Shown here: in pieces, positions 33,192 through 41,922 of the stretch
Layout of the letters: every line of letters starts with the position of its first letter
Position numbering within the stretch: the stretch's first letter is position 1
NCBI RefSeq assembly: GCF_030815975.1
Contig: NZ_JAUSXL010000001.1
Location: 702,611 to 766,610 of the forward strand
Source of the DNA: Variovorax paradoxus
Lineage (GTDB): Bacteria > Pseudomonadota > Gammaproteobacteria > Burkholderiales > Burkholderiaceae_C
DNA: 64,000 bases
Reading direction: 5' to 3'
Made by a program: the position numbers and the translations under genes
The notes under the pieces: model-generated
Told to the model about the DNA's origin: nothing
Databases searched by the model: none
Seen by the model: only the letters and a program-made list of their open reading frames with translations

Positions 33192-34991
33192 TTGCAGCGA
33201 ACCGACATTGCCAACCCGGCCTATTTCCACAAGGTCGTCGATTGCCAGTACGCCTGCCCGGCGCACACCCCCGTCCCCGAATACATCCGCATGATCGCGC
33301 AGGGCCGCTACAGCGACGCCTACATGATCAACTGGGTCTCCAACGTCTTTCCCGGCATCCTGGGGCGCACCTGCGACCGGCCTTGCGAGCCGGCCTGCCG
33401 GCGCGGGCGGGTGGAGGAAAGTAACTCGAAGAACCCCGAGCCGGTGGCCATCTGCCGCCTCAAGCGCGTGGCGGCCGACATGAAGGACGACGTGCGCGCA
33501 CGCATGCCCAAGCTCGCACCGAAGAACGGCAAGCGTGTCGCCTGCATCGGTGCGGGGCCGGCCTCGCTCACTGTGGCGCGCGACCTGGCGCCGCTGGGCT
33601 ACGAGGTGACGGTGTTCGACGAGGGGGCCAAGGCCGGCGGCTTCATCCGCACGCAGATCCCGCGCTTTCGGCTGCCGGAGTCGGTGATCGACGAGGAAAC
33701 CGGCTACATCCTGGACCTGGGCGTCGAGTTCCGCGGCGGCGAGCGCATCGGCTCGATGAAGGCATTGATGGCCGAGGGGTGGGACGCGATCTTCGTCGGC
33801 TGCGGCGCGCCGCGCGGGCGCGACCTGGACGTTCCCGGGCGCCGCGAAGCGGCGGCCAGCATCCACATCGGCATCGATTGGCTCAATTCAGTGTCCTTCG
33901 GCCACGTCAGCCGCATCGGACAGCGCGTGATCGTGCTGGGCGGCGGCAACACGGCGATGGACTGCTGCCGGTCGGCCCGCCGCCTGGGCGGCACCGACGT
34001 GAAGGTCATCGTGCGCAGCGGCTTTGCGGAAATGAAGGCCTCGCCATGGGAGAAGGAAGACGCGCAGCACGAAGGCATTCCGATCATCGACTTCCACGTG
34101 CCCAAGGCTTTCGTGCACGAGGAGGGCCGGCTGCTGGGCATGACCTTCGAGGTGGTCCGCGCCGAGTACGACGCGCAAGGGCGCCGCACGCTGGTGCCCA
34201 CCGGCGAGCCGGACGCCTGGTTCGAATGCGACGAGGTGCTGGTGGCGGTCGGCCAGGAGAACGCCTTCCCGTGGATCGAGCGCGATTGCGGCATTGCCTT
34301 CGACAAGTCGGGCCTGCCGGTGCTCGACAAGAACACCTTCCAATCGACGGTGCCCCATGTGCTCTTCGGCGGCGATGCGGCCTTCGGCCCCAAGAACATC
34401 ATCACGGCCGTGGCCCACGGCCACGAGGCGGCGGTGTCGATCGACAAGTTGTTGCGCGCCGAGCCGGTCTATGTGCGCCCGGCGCCCATGACCAACCTGG
34501 TGTCGCAGAAGATGGGCATCCACGAGTGGAGCTACGACAACGACACCTCCAACGACCTGCGCTACAAGGTGCCGTGGGCCAAGGCCGAGACGGCGCTGGC
34601 CAGCATCCGGGTGGAGGTGGAGCTGGGCTTCGACGCCGCCATGGCCTTCAAGGAGGCCGAGCGCTGCCTGAACTGCGATGTGCAGACCGTGTTCACCGAG
34701 GCCGCATGCATCGAATGCGATGCCTGCGTGGACATCTGCCCCATGGACTGCATCAACTTCACGGTCAATGGCGAGGAAGCGGAGTTGCGGCCCCGGCTCA
34801 AGGCGCCGGCACTCAACCTCGCGCAGGACCTGTACGTGTCCGGCGGGCTCAAGACAGGCCGCGTGATGGTCAAGGACGAGGACGTCTGCCTGCACTGCGG
34901 CCTGTGCGCCGAACGCTGTCCCACGGGGGCGTGGGACATGCAGAAGTTCCTGCTGAAGATGACGCCGGCGGGGCAGGGGGTGGCCCGATGA
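33192..34991 (+). CDS. GltD-like FAD/NAD(P) oxidoreductase with 4Fe-4S ferredoxin domain
   Basis: A 599-residue flavoprotein. The N-terminal cluster domain has CPAHTPVPEYIRMIAQGRY and GRTCDRPCEPACRRGRVEE. An FAD fold follows (VACIGAGPASLTVARDLAPL), then an NAD(P) fold (VIVLGGGNTAMDCCRSARRL) and the FAD end GGDAAFGPKNIITAVAHG. The C-terminal 100 residues are a two-cluster ferredoxin: CIECDACVDICPMDCI and CLHCGLCAERCPTGAW. The start is TTG at 33192, with AGGAGG 8 bases upstream; no ATG fits. It overlaps the next gene by 4 bases. It probably moves electrons between NAD(P)H and the 2-oxoacid oxidoreductase encoded next. Confidence 0.88.
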   Translation: MQRTDIANPAYFHKVVDCQYACPAHTPVPEYIRMIAQGRYSDAYMINWVSNVFPGILGRTCDRPCEPACRRGRVEESNSKNPEPVAICRLKRVAADMKDDVRARMPKLAPKNGKRVACIGAGPASLTVARDLAPLGYEVTVFDEGAKAGGFIRTQIPRFRLPESVIDEETGYILDLGVEFRGGERIGSMKALMAEGWDAIFVGCGAPRGRDLDVPGRREAAASIHIGIDWLNSVSFGHVSRIGQRVIVLGGGNTAMDCCRSARRLGGTDVKVIVRSGFAEMKASPWEKEDAQHEGIPIIDFHVPKAFVHEEGRLLGMTFEVVRAEYDAQGRRTLVPTGEPDAWFECDEVLVAVGQENAFPWIERDCGIAFDKSGLPVLDKNTFQSTVPHVLFGGDAAFGPKNIITAVAHGHEAAVSIDKLLRAEPVYVRPAPMTNLVSQKMGIHEWSYDNDTSNDLRYKVPWAKAETALASIRVEVELGFDAAMAFKEAERCLNCDVQTVFTEAACIECDACVDICPMDCINFTVNGEEAELRPRLKAPALNLAQDLYVSGGLKTGRVMVKDEDVCLHCGLCAERCPTGAWDMQKFLLKMTPAGQGVAR

Positions 34992-36907
34992 GCGCCGTAC
35001 GGCCGCCCGAAGGCGCGAAGGCCCCCTCGGGGGGCAGCGAAGCGCACGAAGTGGCGAGCGTGGGGGTCATCCCCATCGAAGCGGTCAACGATTTCGTCAT
35101 CAAGTTCGCCAACGTCAACGGCTCGGGGTCGGCCTCGGCCAACGAGCTGTTCGCCAAGGCCATCCTGCGCATGGGCGTGCCGGTGAGTCCGCGCAACATC
35201 TTCCCGAGCAACATCCAGGGCCTGCCGACCTGGTACGAGGTGCGCGTGACCGAAGCGGGCCATCTGGGGCGGCGTGGCGGCACCGACATGATGGTGGCGA
35301 TGAACCCGCAGACCTGGGACGCCGACCTGGCCGAGCTGGAGCCGGGCGGCTATCTGTTCTACGACAGCACGCGGCCGCTGCCGCCTTCGAAGTTCCGCGA
35401 CGACATCCGCGTGATCGGCATGCCGTTGACCGAGATCTGCAACGCGGTCTATCACGACCCGCGGCAGCGCCAGCTGTTCAAGAACATCGTCTACGTGGGC
35501 GCCCTGGCCATCCTGCTCGGCATCGAGCCCGAGGTGGTCGAGAAGCTGTTCGGCGAGCAGTACAAGGGCAAGGAGAAGCTGCTGGCCTCCAATGTGCAGG
35601 CGCTGCACCTGGGCTGCGACTTTGCAAGGGAAAACCTCGAGCCGCTCGGTCTTCGGGTTCGGCGGGCCGACAAGGTGGGCAACCGCATCTTCGTGGACGG
35701 CAACAGCGCCGCGGCATTGGGCTGCGTGTATGGGGGCGCCACGGTCGCGGCCTGGTATCCGATCACGCCGTCGTCCTCGGTGGCCGAGGCCTTCCAGAAG
35801 TACTGCACCAAATTCCGCGTGGACCCGGCCACCGGCCAGCACCGCTTCGCCATCGTGCAGGCGGAGGACGAGCTGGCTTCCATCGGCATGGTGGTCGGCG
35901 CCGGCTGGAACGGCGCGCGCGCGTTCACGGCGACCTCGGGTCCGGGCATTTCGCTGATGTCCGAGTTCATCGGCCTGGCCTACTTTGCCGAGATTCCGGT
36001 CACGATCATCGACGTGCAGCGCGGCGGCCCTTCCACCGGCATGCCCACGCGCACGCAGCAGGCCGACATCCTCGCCTGCGCCTACGCTTCGCACGGCGAC
36101 ACCAGGCACGTGCTGCTGTTTCCCGAGGACCCGCACGAGTGCTTCGAGCAGGCAGCGGCGGCGCTGGACCTGGCCGACCGTCTGCAGACGCCGGTGTTCC
36201 TGATGACGGACCTGGACATCGGCATGAACCAGCGCCTGTGCGCACCCTTTGCCTGGGACGACAGCGTGGCCTACGACCGCGGCAAGGTCATGAGCGCCGA
36301 AGAGCTCGAGGCCGGCCGCGACTTCGGCCGCTACAAGGACGTGGACGGCGACGGCATTCCCTGGCGCACGCTGCCGGGCACGCATCCGACCAAGGGCAGC
36401 TACTTCACGCGCGGCACGACGCGCGACGCCTACGCCCGCTATTCGGAGCGCGGGCCCGACTACATCTACAACATGGAGCGGCTGCTGAAGAAGTTCGCGA
36501 CCGCGGCCACGCTGGTGCCGCAGCCGGTGCTGCATCCGGCCGCCGAGAAGACCGAGCTGGGCGTGATCTATTTCGGATCGACCAGCCCGGCCATGCACGA
36601 GGCGCTGCAGGCGCTGGAAGCACGCGGCATCCACCTCGATGCGCTGCGGCTGCGCGCCTTTCCGTTCCCGGACAGCGTGGTGCAGTTCCTGGCGCGGCAC
36701 AGGCAGGTGTTCGTGGTCGAACAGAACCGCGACGCCCAGATGCGCAGCCTGCTGGTCAACGAGCTGGACATCGATCCCGCCCGGCTGGTGCGGGTGCTGC
36801 ATTTCGACGGCACGCCCATCACGGCGCGCTTCATCGTCGAGGCCATCGGCACGCATGTGCACAAGACGCAAGCGTCGGGCGCCGCCGATACGAAGGAACC
36901 CGCATGA
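34988..36907 (+). CDS. 2-Oxoacid:acceptor oxidoreductase, fused gamma-alpha subunit
   Basis: A 639-residue fusion. After an odd N-terminus come the gamma domain (FANVNGSGSASANELFAKAI, then TEAGHLGRRGGTDMMVAMN) and the alpha pyrimidine-binding domain from about residue 225 (DGNSAAALGCVYGGATVAAW, YPITPSSSVAEAF, TATSGPGISLMSEFIGLAYF). These enzymes convert 2-oxoacids and CoA to acyl-CoA with reduced ferredoxin. Residues 4-27 (AVRPPEGAKAPSGGSEAHEV) are encoded by a copy of the dispersed intergenic repeat, so the repeat has become coding. The native start may once have been near VIPIEAVNDF. It overlaps the flavoprotein and the beta gene by 4 bases each. Confidence 0.9.
   Translation: MSAVRPPEGAKAPSGGSEAHEVASVGVIPIEAVNDFVIKFANVNGSGSASANELFAKAILRMGVPVSPRNIFPSNIQGLPTWYEVRVTEAGHLGRRGGTDMMVAMNPQTWDADLAELEPGGYLFYDSTRPLPPSKFRDDIRVIGMPLTEICNAVYHDPRQRQLFKNIVYVGALAILLGIEPEVVEKLFGEQYKGKEKLLASNVQALHLGCDFARENLEPLGLRVRRADKVGNRIFVDGNSAAALGCVYGGATVAAWYPITPSSSVAEAFQKYCTKFRVDPATGQHRFAIVQAEDELASIGMVVGAGWNGARAFTATSGPGISLMSEFIGLAYFAEIPVTIIDVQRGGPSTGMPTRTQQADILACAYASHGDTRHVLLFPEDPHECFEQAAAALDLADRLQTPVFLMTDLDIGMNQRLCAPFAWDDSVAYDRGKVMSAEELEAGRDFGRYKDVDGDGIPWRTLPGTHPTKGSYFTRGTTRDAYARYSERGPDYIYNMERLLKKFATAATLVPQPVLHPAAEKTELGVIYFGSTSPAMHEALQALEARGIHLDALRLRAFPFPDSVVQFLARHRQVFVVEQNRDAQMRSLLVNELDIDPARLVRVLHFDGTPITARFIVEAIGTHVHKTQASGAADTKEPA
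34998..35069. repeat. Intergenic-type repeat lying inside the oxidoreductase reading frame
   Basis: GGCCCCCTCGGGGGGCAGCG followed by CACGAAGTGGCGAGCG-TGGGGGT is the reverse-oriented relative of the repeat at 17998. It starts 10 bases after the ATG of the alpha-subunit gene and keeps the frame open, adding about 24 residues. Confidence 0.65.
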
Positions 36908-37959
36908 CCTACCTCGCCAAGCCCCGGCTGCACCACCCGACGCTGGCCACCAACAAGGTCGGCTACACGCGGCGCGACTACGAGGGCAAGATCTCCACGC
37001 TGTGCGCCGGCTGCGGCCACGACTCGATCTCCGCCGCCATCATCGAGGCCTGCTGGGAGCTGGACATCGAACCGCACCGCGTGGCCAAGCTCTCGGGCAT
37101 CGGCTGCAGCTCCAAGACGCCCGATTATTTTCTGGGCGCGTCGCATGGCTTCAACACGGTGCACGGCCGCATGCCCAGCGTGCTGACCGGCGCCAACCTG
37201 GCCAACCGCGACCTGCTGTACCTGGGCGTCTCGGGCGACGGCGATTCGGCTTCCATCGGCCTGGGCCAGTTCGCCCACGCCATGCGGCGCGGCGTGCGCA
37301 TGGCCTATATCGTGGAGAACAACGGGGTCTATGGCCTGACCAAGGGCCAGTTCTCGGCCACCGCCGACCAGGGCTCCAAGAGCAAGAAGGGCGTGGTCAA
37401 CACCGACAGCCCGGTGGACCTGGTGGCCATGGCGCTGCAGTTGGGCGCCAGCTACGTGGGGCGCGGCTTTTCGGGGAACAAGGCGCAGCTGGTGCCGCTG
37501 ATCAAGGGCGCGATCAGCCACGGCGGCGCTGCGTTCATCGACGTGATCAGCCCCTGCGTCGCCTTCAACAACCACCCGGGCAGCACCAAGAGCTACGACT
37601 ACGTGCGCGAGCACAACGAGGCGGTGAGCCGCATCGACTTCATCAGCGGACGGGAGGAGATCACCGTCGACATGGGGCCGGGCGAAGTGGTCGACGTGCG
37701 CCAGCACGACGGCACGCTGCTGCGCCTGCGCAGCCTGCATCCCGGCTATGACCCCGGCGACCGCCATGCCGCCATGGCCCACATGCAGCGGCACCAGGAG
37801 ATGGGTGAGGTGGTGACTGGGCTGCTCTTCGTCGATCCGCTGGCCAGCGACCTGCACACCGCGCTCAACACCAGCGACCGGCCGCTCAATGCGCTGGGGC
37901 CGGCCGAGCTGTGTCCCGGCGCCGAGGCGCTCGCGCGGCTCAACGCCTCCTTGCGCTGA
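36904..37959 (+). CDS. 2-Oxoacid:acceptor oxidoreductase, beta (thiamine diphosphate) subunit
   Basis: A 351-residue beta subunit. ISTLCAGCGHDSISAAIIEA carries the cluster Cys pair; KLSGIGCSSKTPDYFLG and the thiamine-diphosphate/magnesium motif VSGDGDSASIGLGQFAHAMR through NNGVYGLTKGQ follow. It would bind thiamine diphosphate and perform the decarboxylation. The 4-base overlap with the alpha gene points to coupled translation in a three-gene unit with the GltD-like flavoprotein. Which 2-oxoacid is used (2-oxoglutarate, pyruvate or aromatic) is not decided by sequence alone. Confidence 0.9.
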   Translation: MTYLAKPRLHHPTLATNKVGYTRRDYEGKISTLCAGCGHDSISAAIIEACWELDIEPHRVAKLSGIGCSSKTPDYFLGASHGFNTVHGRMPSVLTGANLANRDLLYLGVSGDGDSASIGLGQFAHAMRRGVRMAYIVENNGVYGLTKGQFSATADQGSKSKKGVVNTDSPVDLVAMALQLGASYVGRGFSGNKAQLVPLIKGAISHGGAAFIDVISPCVAFNNHPGSTKSYDYVREHNEAVSRIDFISGREEITVDMGPGEVVDVRQHDGTLLRLRSLHPGYDPGDRHAAMAHMQRHQEMGEVVTGLLFVDPLASDLHTALNTSDRPLNALGPAELCPGAEALARLNASLR

Positions 37960-38004
37960 GCGGCGGACAGGGGCACCATTCACGTTCCTTCCGGAGGGCG
38001 CACC

Positions 38005-38442
38005 ATGGCCGAGCGCACCGTTTTCCAATCCATCTCCCGCACGCACGTGATCAGCCTGGGTCCGCAGGCCAGCGCGCGCGATGCCGCATGCGTGATGACG
38101 CGCGCCAACTGCGGCAGCGTGCTCGTGCTGGAGCTGCCCGACATGCTGCTGGGCATCCTGACCGAGCGCGACCTGATGACCCGCGTGCTGGCCCGGGGGC
38201 TCGACCCCGACCGCACGGCGGTGCGCGAAGTCATGACGCCCAACCCCATTTGCGTGCCGCCCGAAACGCTGGTGTCCGACGCCGTGGTGCTGATGCTCGA
38301 ACGGGGCTTCCGCCATTTGCCGCTGGTGGCGGGAACGAAGATCCTCGGCGTGTTCTCGGTGCGCGACGCGCTGCCGCGGGAGATCGGCGCGGCGGTCAGC
38401 CTGACCGAGTTCCGCGAGCAGGTGAACGACGCGCTGGGCTAA
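38005..38442 (+). CDS. CBS-domain pair protein
   Basis: A 145-residue protein made almost wholly of two CBS repeats: HVISLGPQASARDAACVMTR with LLGILTERDLMTRVLARG, and VREVMTPNPICVPPETLVSD with ILGVFSVRDALPRE. CBS pairs bind adenine nucleotides and sense energy state. It is 45 bases downstream of the 2-oxoacid oxidoreductase with its own GGAGG, so it may be co-transcribed and tie that enzyme to energy status (inference). Confidence 0.9.
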   Translation: MAERTVFQSISRTHVISLGPQASARDAACVMTRANCGSVLVLELPDMLLGILTERDLMTRVLARGLDPDRTAVREVMTPNPICVPPETLVSDAVVLMLERGFRHLPLVAGTKILGVFSVRDALPREIGAAVSLTEFREQVNDALG

Positions 38443-38667
38443 GCCGCTGGGACGGGCGTCCCGTCTCGTCGCGAAGCATTGAATCCGGGGAGTGGGCCGG
38501 CCGCAGCGACAAAGCGGCAGGCCGCCATGCTGTGCAAGCCGGGGTTTGAGATCATCCAACTCAAGTGCCGAAGTCCTGGATATTCGTGACTGTCGCACCA
38601 TCCCTCCTGCCAACTTACAGCCTGCTTCTGCACAAGGGCGCGGGGCCTCGTTCCACCTGCAAGGGGG

Positions 38668-40005
38668 TCAGTTTGAAGGCATGCTCTTGAGCGTATCCAC
38701 CGCGGCCTGCAGCCCCCCTAGCACGCGCTCGGCCACCCATGGCGAGAAATCCTTCGGCAGTTGCGCCTGCACTTCGCTGACAGCGCCTGGCGTGCGTTCG
38801 ATCAGCTGCTGGATGATTGCTTCGGCGTCGTGGCCATAGCCCACCTGCTGGGCGGTGCTGTTGAAGTGCCGGCGCTGGATGGCGGCCATGGCGTAGTGCT
38901 TGTTCTTGCCGAGAAGCGCCATCGCCATCTTGATATCGCGTGGCGACCACCGGTTTGGGCCGTTACCGAGAATAGGGTAGGCCGACATCACGTCATACAT
39001 CTTCGTCAGCTGAAAACCGCCGCCGGCCAGCAGGTGGATACTGAAGTTTTTCGCGTGTCCGTCCGGTGCGCGCAGCAGCCAAAAAAGGACCTGTGAAGCC
39101 ATCAAGGTGCGCATGTCATCCGCAGCAGTTGCGGACTGCTGCAGCAGCGAAAAGAGCTTGCGCAGGCCGGGGCCGCCTTCGTTTTCGTACTTCACCAGGG
39201 GCGAGGTCCCCGTGGCTTGGCAAAAGTCCTCCTGGGGCAGTCGCAGGAGGCGGCCGTTCGAAAACCGCCTGTCAAACCGTTCGACCACAAGGACGCGCTG
39301 TTTCCCGAACGATGTGATGGTCGCGTCTGCTGTGGGTAGCCCGTAGGCCTGCAGCAGCTTCAGGCATAGCCACTCGTTGTCCACAGAGGTAGAGAAGTCG
39401 GCCTGGAGCCCGCCAATCAGGCCCAGTGGGAGCTTGAAAATGTGCGTGGTCGGCGTAGCGCCCCGAGGTTTGTGCCAAGCGCCGTTCCACCACAAGTAGG
39501 CGTCCTTTTCCTGCGCACCGGCCAGCGAAATGCGGAAGTCGTCGTCCGGGTCGAGCGACGCGTCGAACTTGTCGAGGTTGACGACGCTCAGCAGGTGTCG
39601 CTCGATGGACTCGTCGTCGACGGGCACCGCCTCCACCTGATCGACTGCCGTCGGTGTCTCGGCCTCATCGAGCAGTTGAATGGCACCCACGCAGTCGCGC
39701 CCGATGGCGCGTAGAAGGTCGAAGGCGTCGACCGAGCCCGTCTTGAAGCGCGCGGCCACGCGCTTGCGAATGGCATTGCTGTCGGGCAGCAGGTTGTCGA
39801 AGTAATGCTCTACGGCGGGCCCTTTGACTGGTTCGTTGTGTGGATTGAAGGGCAGAGACAGCGACAGCGGTCGGCCGACATCTGAGCGAACCCAGGCATC
39901 GTCGTAGTGAAGCTCCATCTCGCCGCGCGCAGGGATCGTCCAGCGGCCGACGCGCTCGCCGTTGGACCAGAGGCCGAGGGACTGACTGTGTGATCGACGG
40001 CCCAT
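38668..40005 (-). CDS. hipA: HipA-type serine/threonine kinase toxin (second pair)
   Basis: A 445-residue HipA much closer to the E. coli form: N-terminal subdomain MGRRSHSQSLGLWSNGERVG, YFDNLLPDSNAIRKRVAARF, the activation-loop Ser region DFRISLAGAQEKDAYLW, HIFKLPLG (ATP Lys), the catalytic RAPDGHAKNFSIHL (Asp-Gly-His-Ala-Lys-Asn) and LTKMYDVMSAYP (metal Asp). All key residues are present. It should phosphorylate GltX-like targets and cause dormancy. It is 1 base downstream of hipB on the minus strand. It differs strongly from the HipA at 2771. Confidence 0.92.
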   Translation of the reverse strand: MGRRSHSQSLGLWSNGERVGRWTIPARGEMELHYDDAWVRSDVGRPLSLSLPFNPHNEPVKGPAVEHYFDNLLPDSNAIRKRVAARFKTGSVDAFDLLRAIGRDCVGAIQLLDEAETPTAVDQVEAVPVDDESIERHLLSVVNLDKFDASLDPDDDFRISLAGAQEKDAYLWWNGAWHKPRGATPTTHIFKLPLGLIGGLQADFSTSVDNEWLCLKLLQAYGLPTADATITSFGKQRVLVVERFDRRFSNGRLLRLPQEDFCQATGTSPLVKYENEGGPGLRKLFSLLQQSATAADDMRTLMASQVLFWLLRAPDGHAKNFSIHLLAGGGFQLTKMYDVMSAYPILGNGPNRWSPRDIKMAMALLGKNKHYAMAAIQRRHFNSTAQQVGYGHDAEAIIQQLIERTPGAVSEVQAQLPKDFSPWVAERVLGGLQAAVDTLKSMPSN

Positions 40006-40006
40006 C

Positions 40007-40270
40007 TCACCACTCCGTCGTGCGTGGCTTGACCGCCGCCGCGCCGCGCGCGCCCAGCTTCAACTCGAGGCCGAGCGTTGAGCACCAGCTCAGGAGCTGC
40101 TTGAAGCTCAGTTCGCCAGGATGGAGTTCGAGGTAGGAAACCCGGTTCTGACTGAGATTCAGCTTGGCGCCGATGGCCGTCTGGTTCAACTTCAGTCGTT
40201 TGCGCGCGCTGCGCAGCAGCTGCCCCAACTGATCGTCAGATACCAGAGTTTGGGCGGGAAGTGCGTCCAT
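40007..40270 (-). CDS. hipB: HipB antitoxin and repressor (second pair)
   Basis: An 87-residue XRE protein of normal HipB length: QLGQLLRSARKRLKLNQTAI, GAKLNLSQNRVSYLELHPGE, LSFKQLLSWCSTLGLELKLG. It neutralises HipA and represses the operon. A dyad TATCT-N7-AGATA lies 31 bases upstream, close in form to the TATCC-N8-GGATA operators of E. coli HipB. The stop leaves one base before the hipA start. Confidence 0.92.
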   Translation of the reverse strand: MDALPAQTLVSDDQLGQLLRSARKRLKLNQTAIGAKLNLSQNRVSYLELHPGELSFKQLLSWCSTLGLELKLGARGAAAVKPRTTEW

Positions 40271-40300
40271 GACTTAGCCGTATTTATGATATTTGCAATT

Positions 40301-40317
40301 TATCTCGAATCCAGATA
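40301..40317. promoter_or_regulatory. HipB-type operator
   Basis: TATCT (40301-40305) and AGATA (40313-40317) form an interrupted dyad in the AT-rich leader of hipBA, resembling the known HipB operator shape. It lies where the leftward promoter should be. Confidence 0.6.
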
Positions 40318-40329
40318 TATGTCAAACAG

Positions 40330-40840
40330 CTGAAATCAGGCTAAATGACGAATGGCATAGATGCAGCTACTCGACGGACGATCGCGTCTCGTCGTGGCTC
40401 TCGTGGACTCGAAGGAGCAAGCAGGCTTCGGCGAATCTGGCTACGTCCAATCGACTCATGGACATTCGCTGGCTGAGGGCTTCGATGCTCGGTTGCCGAT
40501 GGCGCCCAGGCGCTTCACCTGGGCAAGGGTGAGCGAACCATCCGGGCCTGGCTTCATGGACGCCGTTTCGAGGAGCGGAGGGTCGGAATCGCGGGTTGTC
40601 GAACTCCACCGACTAACGCGCAGGCTGGCCGTTCGAATCCCGCATTTTCGTTGTCTTACGCTGGGCAACCGGCCTTCTCACAACCAGCGAGGCCAGCCTG
40701 ACTCGCACGGCATACTCCACGCGAGTCAGGCTGTAAAGGGGTACTAATTTATTAAAAAAGCGACCAACCTGACCAAATCGTCAGGACTCTGGTAACCCTC
40801 TCTGCTAATCTGCGCAACACATTTGTTACGGGGCGTAATC
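40330..40840. other. Gene-free stretch with a perfect hairpin
   Basis: No convincing gene lies between hipB and the TRAP receptor. A perfect 13-bp inverted repeat CAGCCTGACTCGC (40694-40706) / GCGAGTCAGGCTG (40721-40733) is present with a 14-base loop. It lacks a strong T run; it may be a terminator or a small-RNA element. A short stretch near 40625-40650 (GGCCGTTCGAATCCCGC) looks like a lone tRNA T-arm but no cloverleaf surrounds it. Confidence 0.45.
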
Positions 40841-41818
40841 ATGCGTTCAGGCTTCTGCAGTTTTGTTGTGACCACTCTCTGTCTGGCAGGTTCTGTCGCT
40901 GAAGCCCAACCTACCTCCTTGCGGGCCTGGAACACTCACCCCGACGGCTATCCGGTCACGGAGGCCATGAAGAGCTTCATCCAGGAAGTGGATACGGCCA
41001 CCAAAGGAAAATACAAGATCGAGTTGTTTTCCAACGCCGTGCTGGGTGACCAGACCAAGGCGGTCGCGATGCTCAAGGCCGGCGAGATCGATGTCGCCGA
41101 GTTCAATTCGGCGCCGCTGTCCGAGGCTGCACCGGGTCTGAAGGCCTTCAATCTTCCATTCTTGTTCACCGACTCGGCCCACATGTTTCGCTACCTGGAT
41201 GGTGAGACGGGGGCGCGCCTGGCGGAGGCCCTGAAGGCTTCGGGCTATGTGGTGCTTGGCTGGTATGACGGCGGCGCCCGCTCGTTCTACTGCGCCAACA
41301 AGCTGATGACCAAGCGCGACGACCTGGTCGGGCAAAGAGTCCGGGTGCAGCAATCCGAGGTGTACATCGAGATGGTCAAATTGTTGGGCGCCATTCCGGT
41401 GGTTGTGCCTTACAAGGAAGTGCTCGACGGATTCCAGAAGGGCACCATCGACTGTGCCGAAGGCAATATGGCCTCGTACGAAGCGACCGGCCACTACAAG
41501 GCGGCCAAATACATGCTGCTGGACAGCCACATGATCTCTCCCGAAGCACTGGTCGTGTCCAGCAAGCTGTGGAGCCGGCTCAGCGCCGAGGAACAGGCCG
41601 TGTTCCAGAAAGCCGGAAAGAAATCGGCGATCCTGATGCGCGAGCTCTGGGAGAAACGCATCGTCGCTGCGCGTGCCGCGGTGACAAAAGAGGGCGTCCA
41701 GTTTGCAAACGTGCAGGACTTTTCCCCCTACATCCGAAAGATGTCGCCGCTCTACACCAAATACATGGCGGACCCGGCAACCCGTGGCGCATTGTTCGCC
41801 ATCGTCGGCAACCAGTAA
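40841..41818 (+). CDS. TRAP transporter solute-binding protein (DctP family), orphan
   Basis: A 325-residue periplasmic receptor with a Sec signal (MRSGFCSFVVTTLCLAGSVA, cleaved near AEAQP). DctP-family landmarks include NAVLGDQTKAVAMLKAGEID, LPFLFTDSAHMFRYLDG, the carboxylate-binding Arg region GQRVRVQQSEVYIEM and ALVVSSKLWSRLSAEEQ. It should bind an organic acid. The dctQM membrane subunits are absent on both sides, so it either uses distant ones or is a leftover. ATG 40841 is chosen; a TTG at 40823 is also open. Confidence 0.9.
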   Translation: MRSGFCSFVVTTLCLAGSVAEAQPTSLRAWNTHPDGYPVTEAMKSFIQEVDTATKGKYKIELFSNAVLGDQTKAVAMLKAGEIDVAEFNSAPLSEAAPGLKAFNLPFLFTDSAHMFRYLDGETGARLAEALKASGYVVLGWYDGGARSFYCANKLMTKRDDLVGQRVRVQQSEVYIEMVKLLGAIPVVVPYKEVLDGFQKGTIDCAEGNMASYEATGHYKAAKYMLLDSHMISPEALVVSSKLWSRLSAEEQAVFQKAGKKSAILMRELWEKRIVAARAAVTKEGVQFANVQDFSPYIRKMSPLYTKYMADPATRGALFAIVGNQ

Positions 41819-41922
41819 GGGTTCAGGGCGGCGCGGCGGCCGATGTCGCCTCGACGCCATCTTTCCGGGGTGAATTTCCTGCCTGGCGGCGCACCGCATG
41901 CCGCCAATGGCACGAACATGGC

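Noticed and set aside
38449..38462. GGGACG-GG-CGTCCC hairpin after the CBS gene
   Set aside because: Too short and without a T run to call a terminator with confidence; could be one but not listed as a feature.
40620..40660. tRNA-like T-arm (GTTCGAATCCCGC) in the spacer before the TRAP receptor
   Set aside because: No acceptor stem, D-arm or anticodon arm can be paired around it; it may be a relic of an attachment site but is not a tRNA gene.
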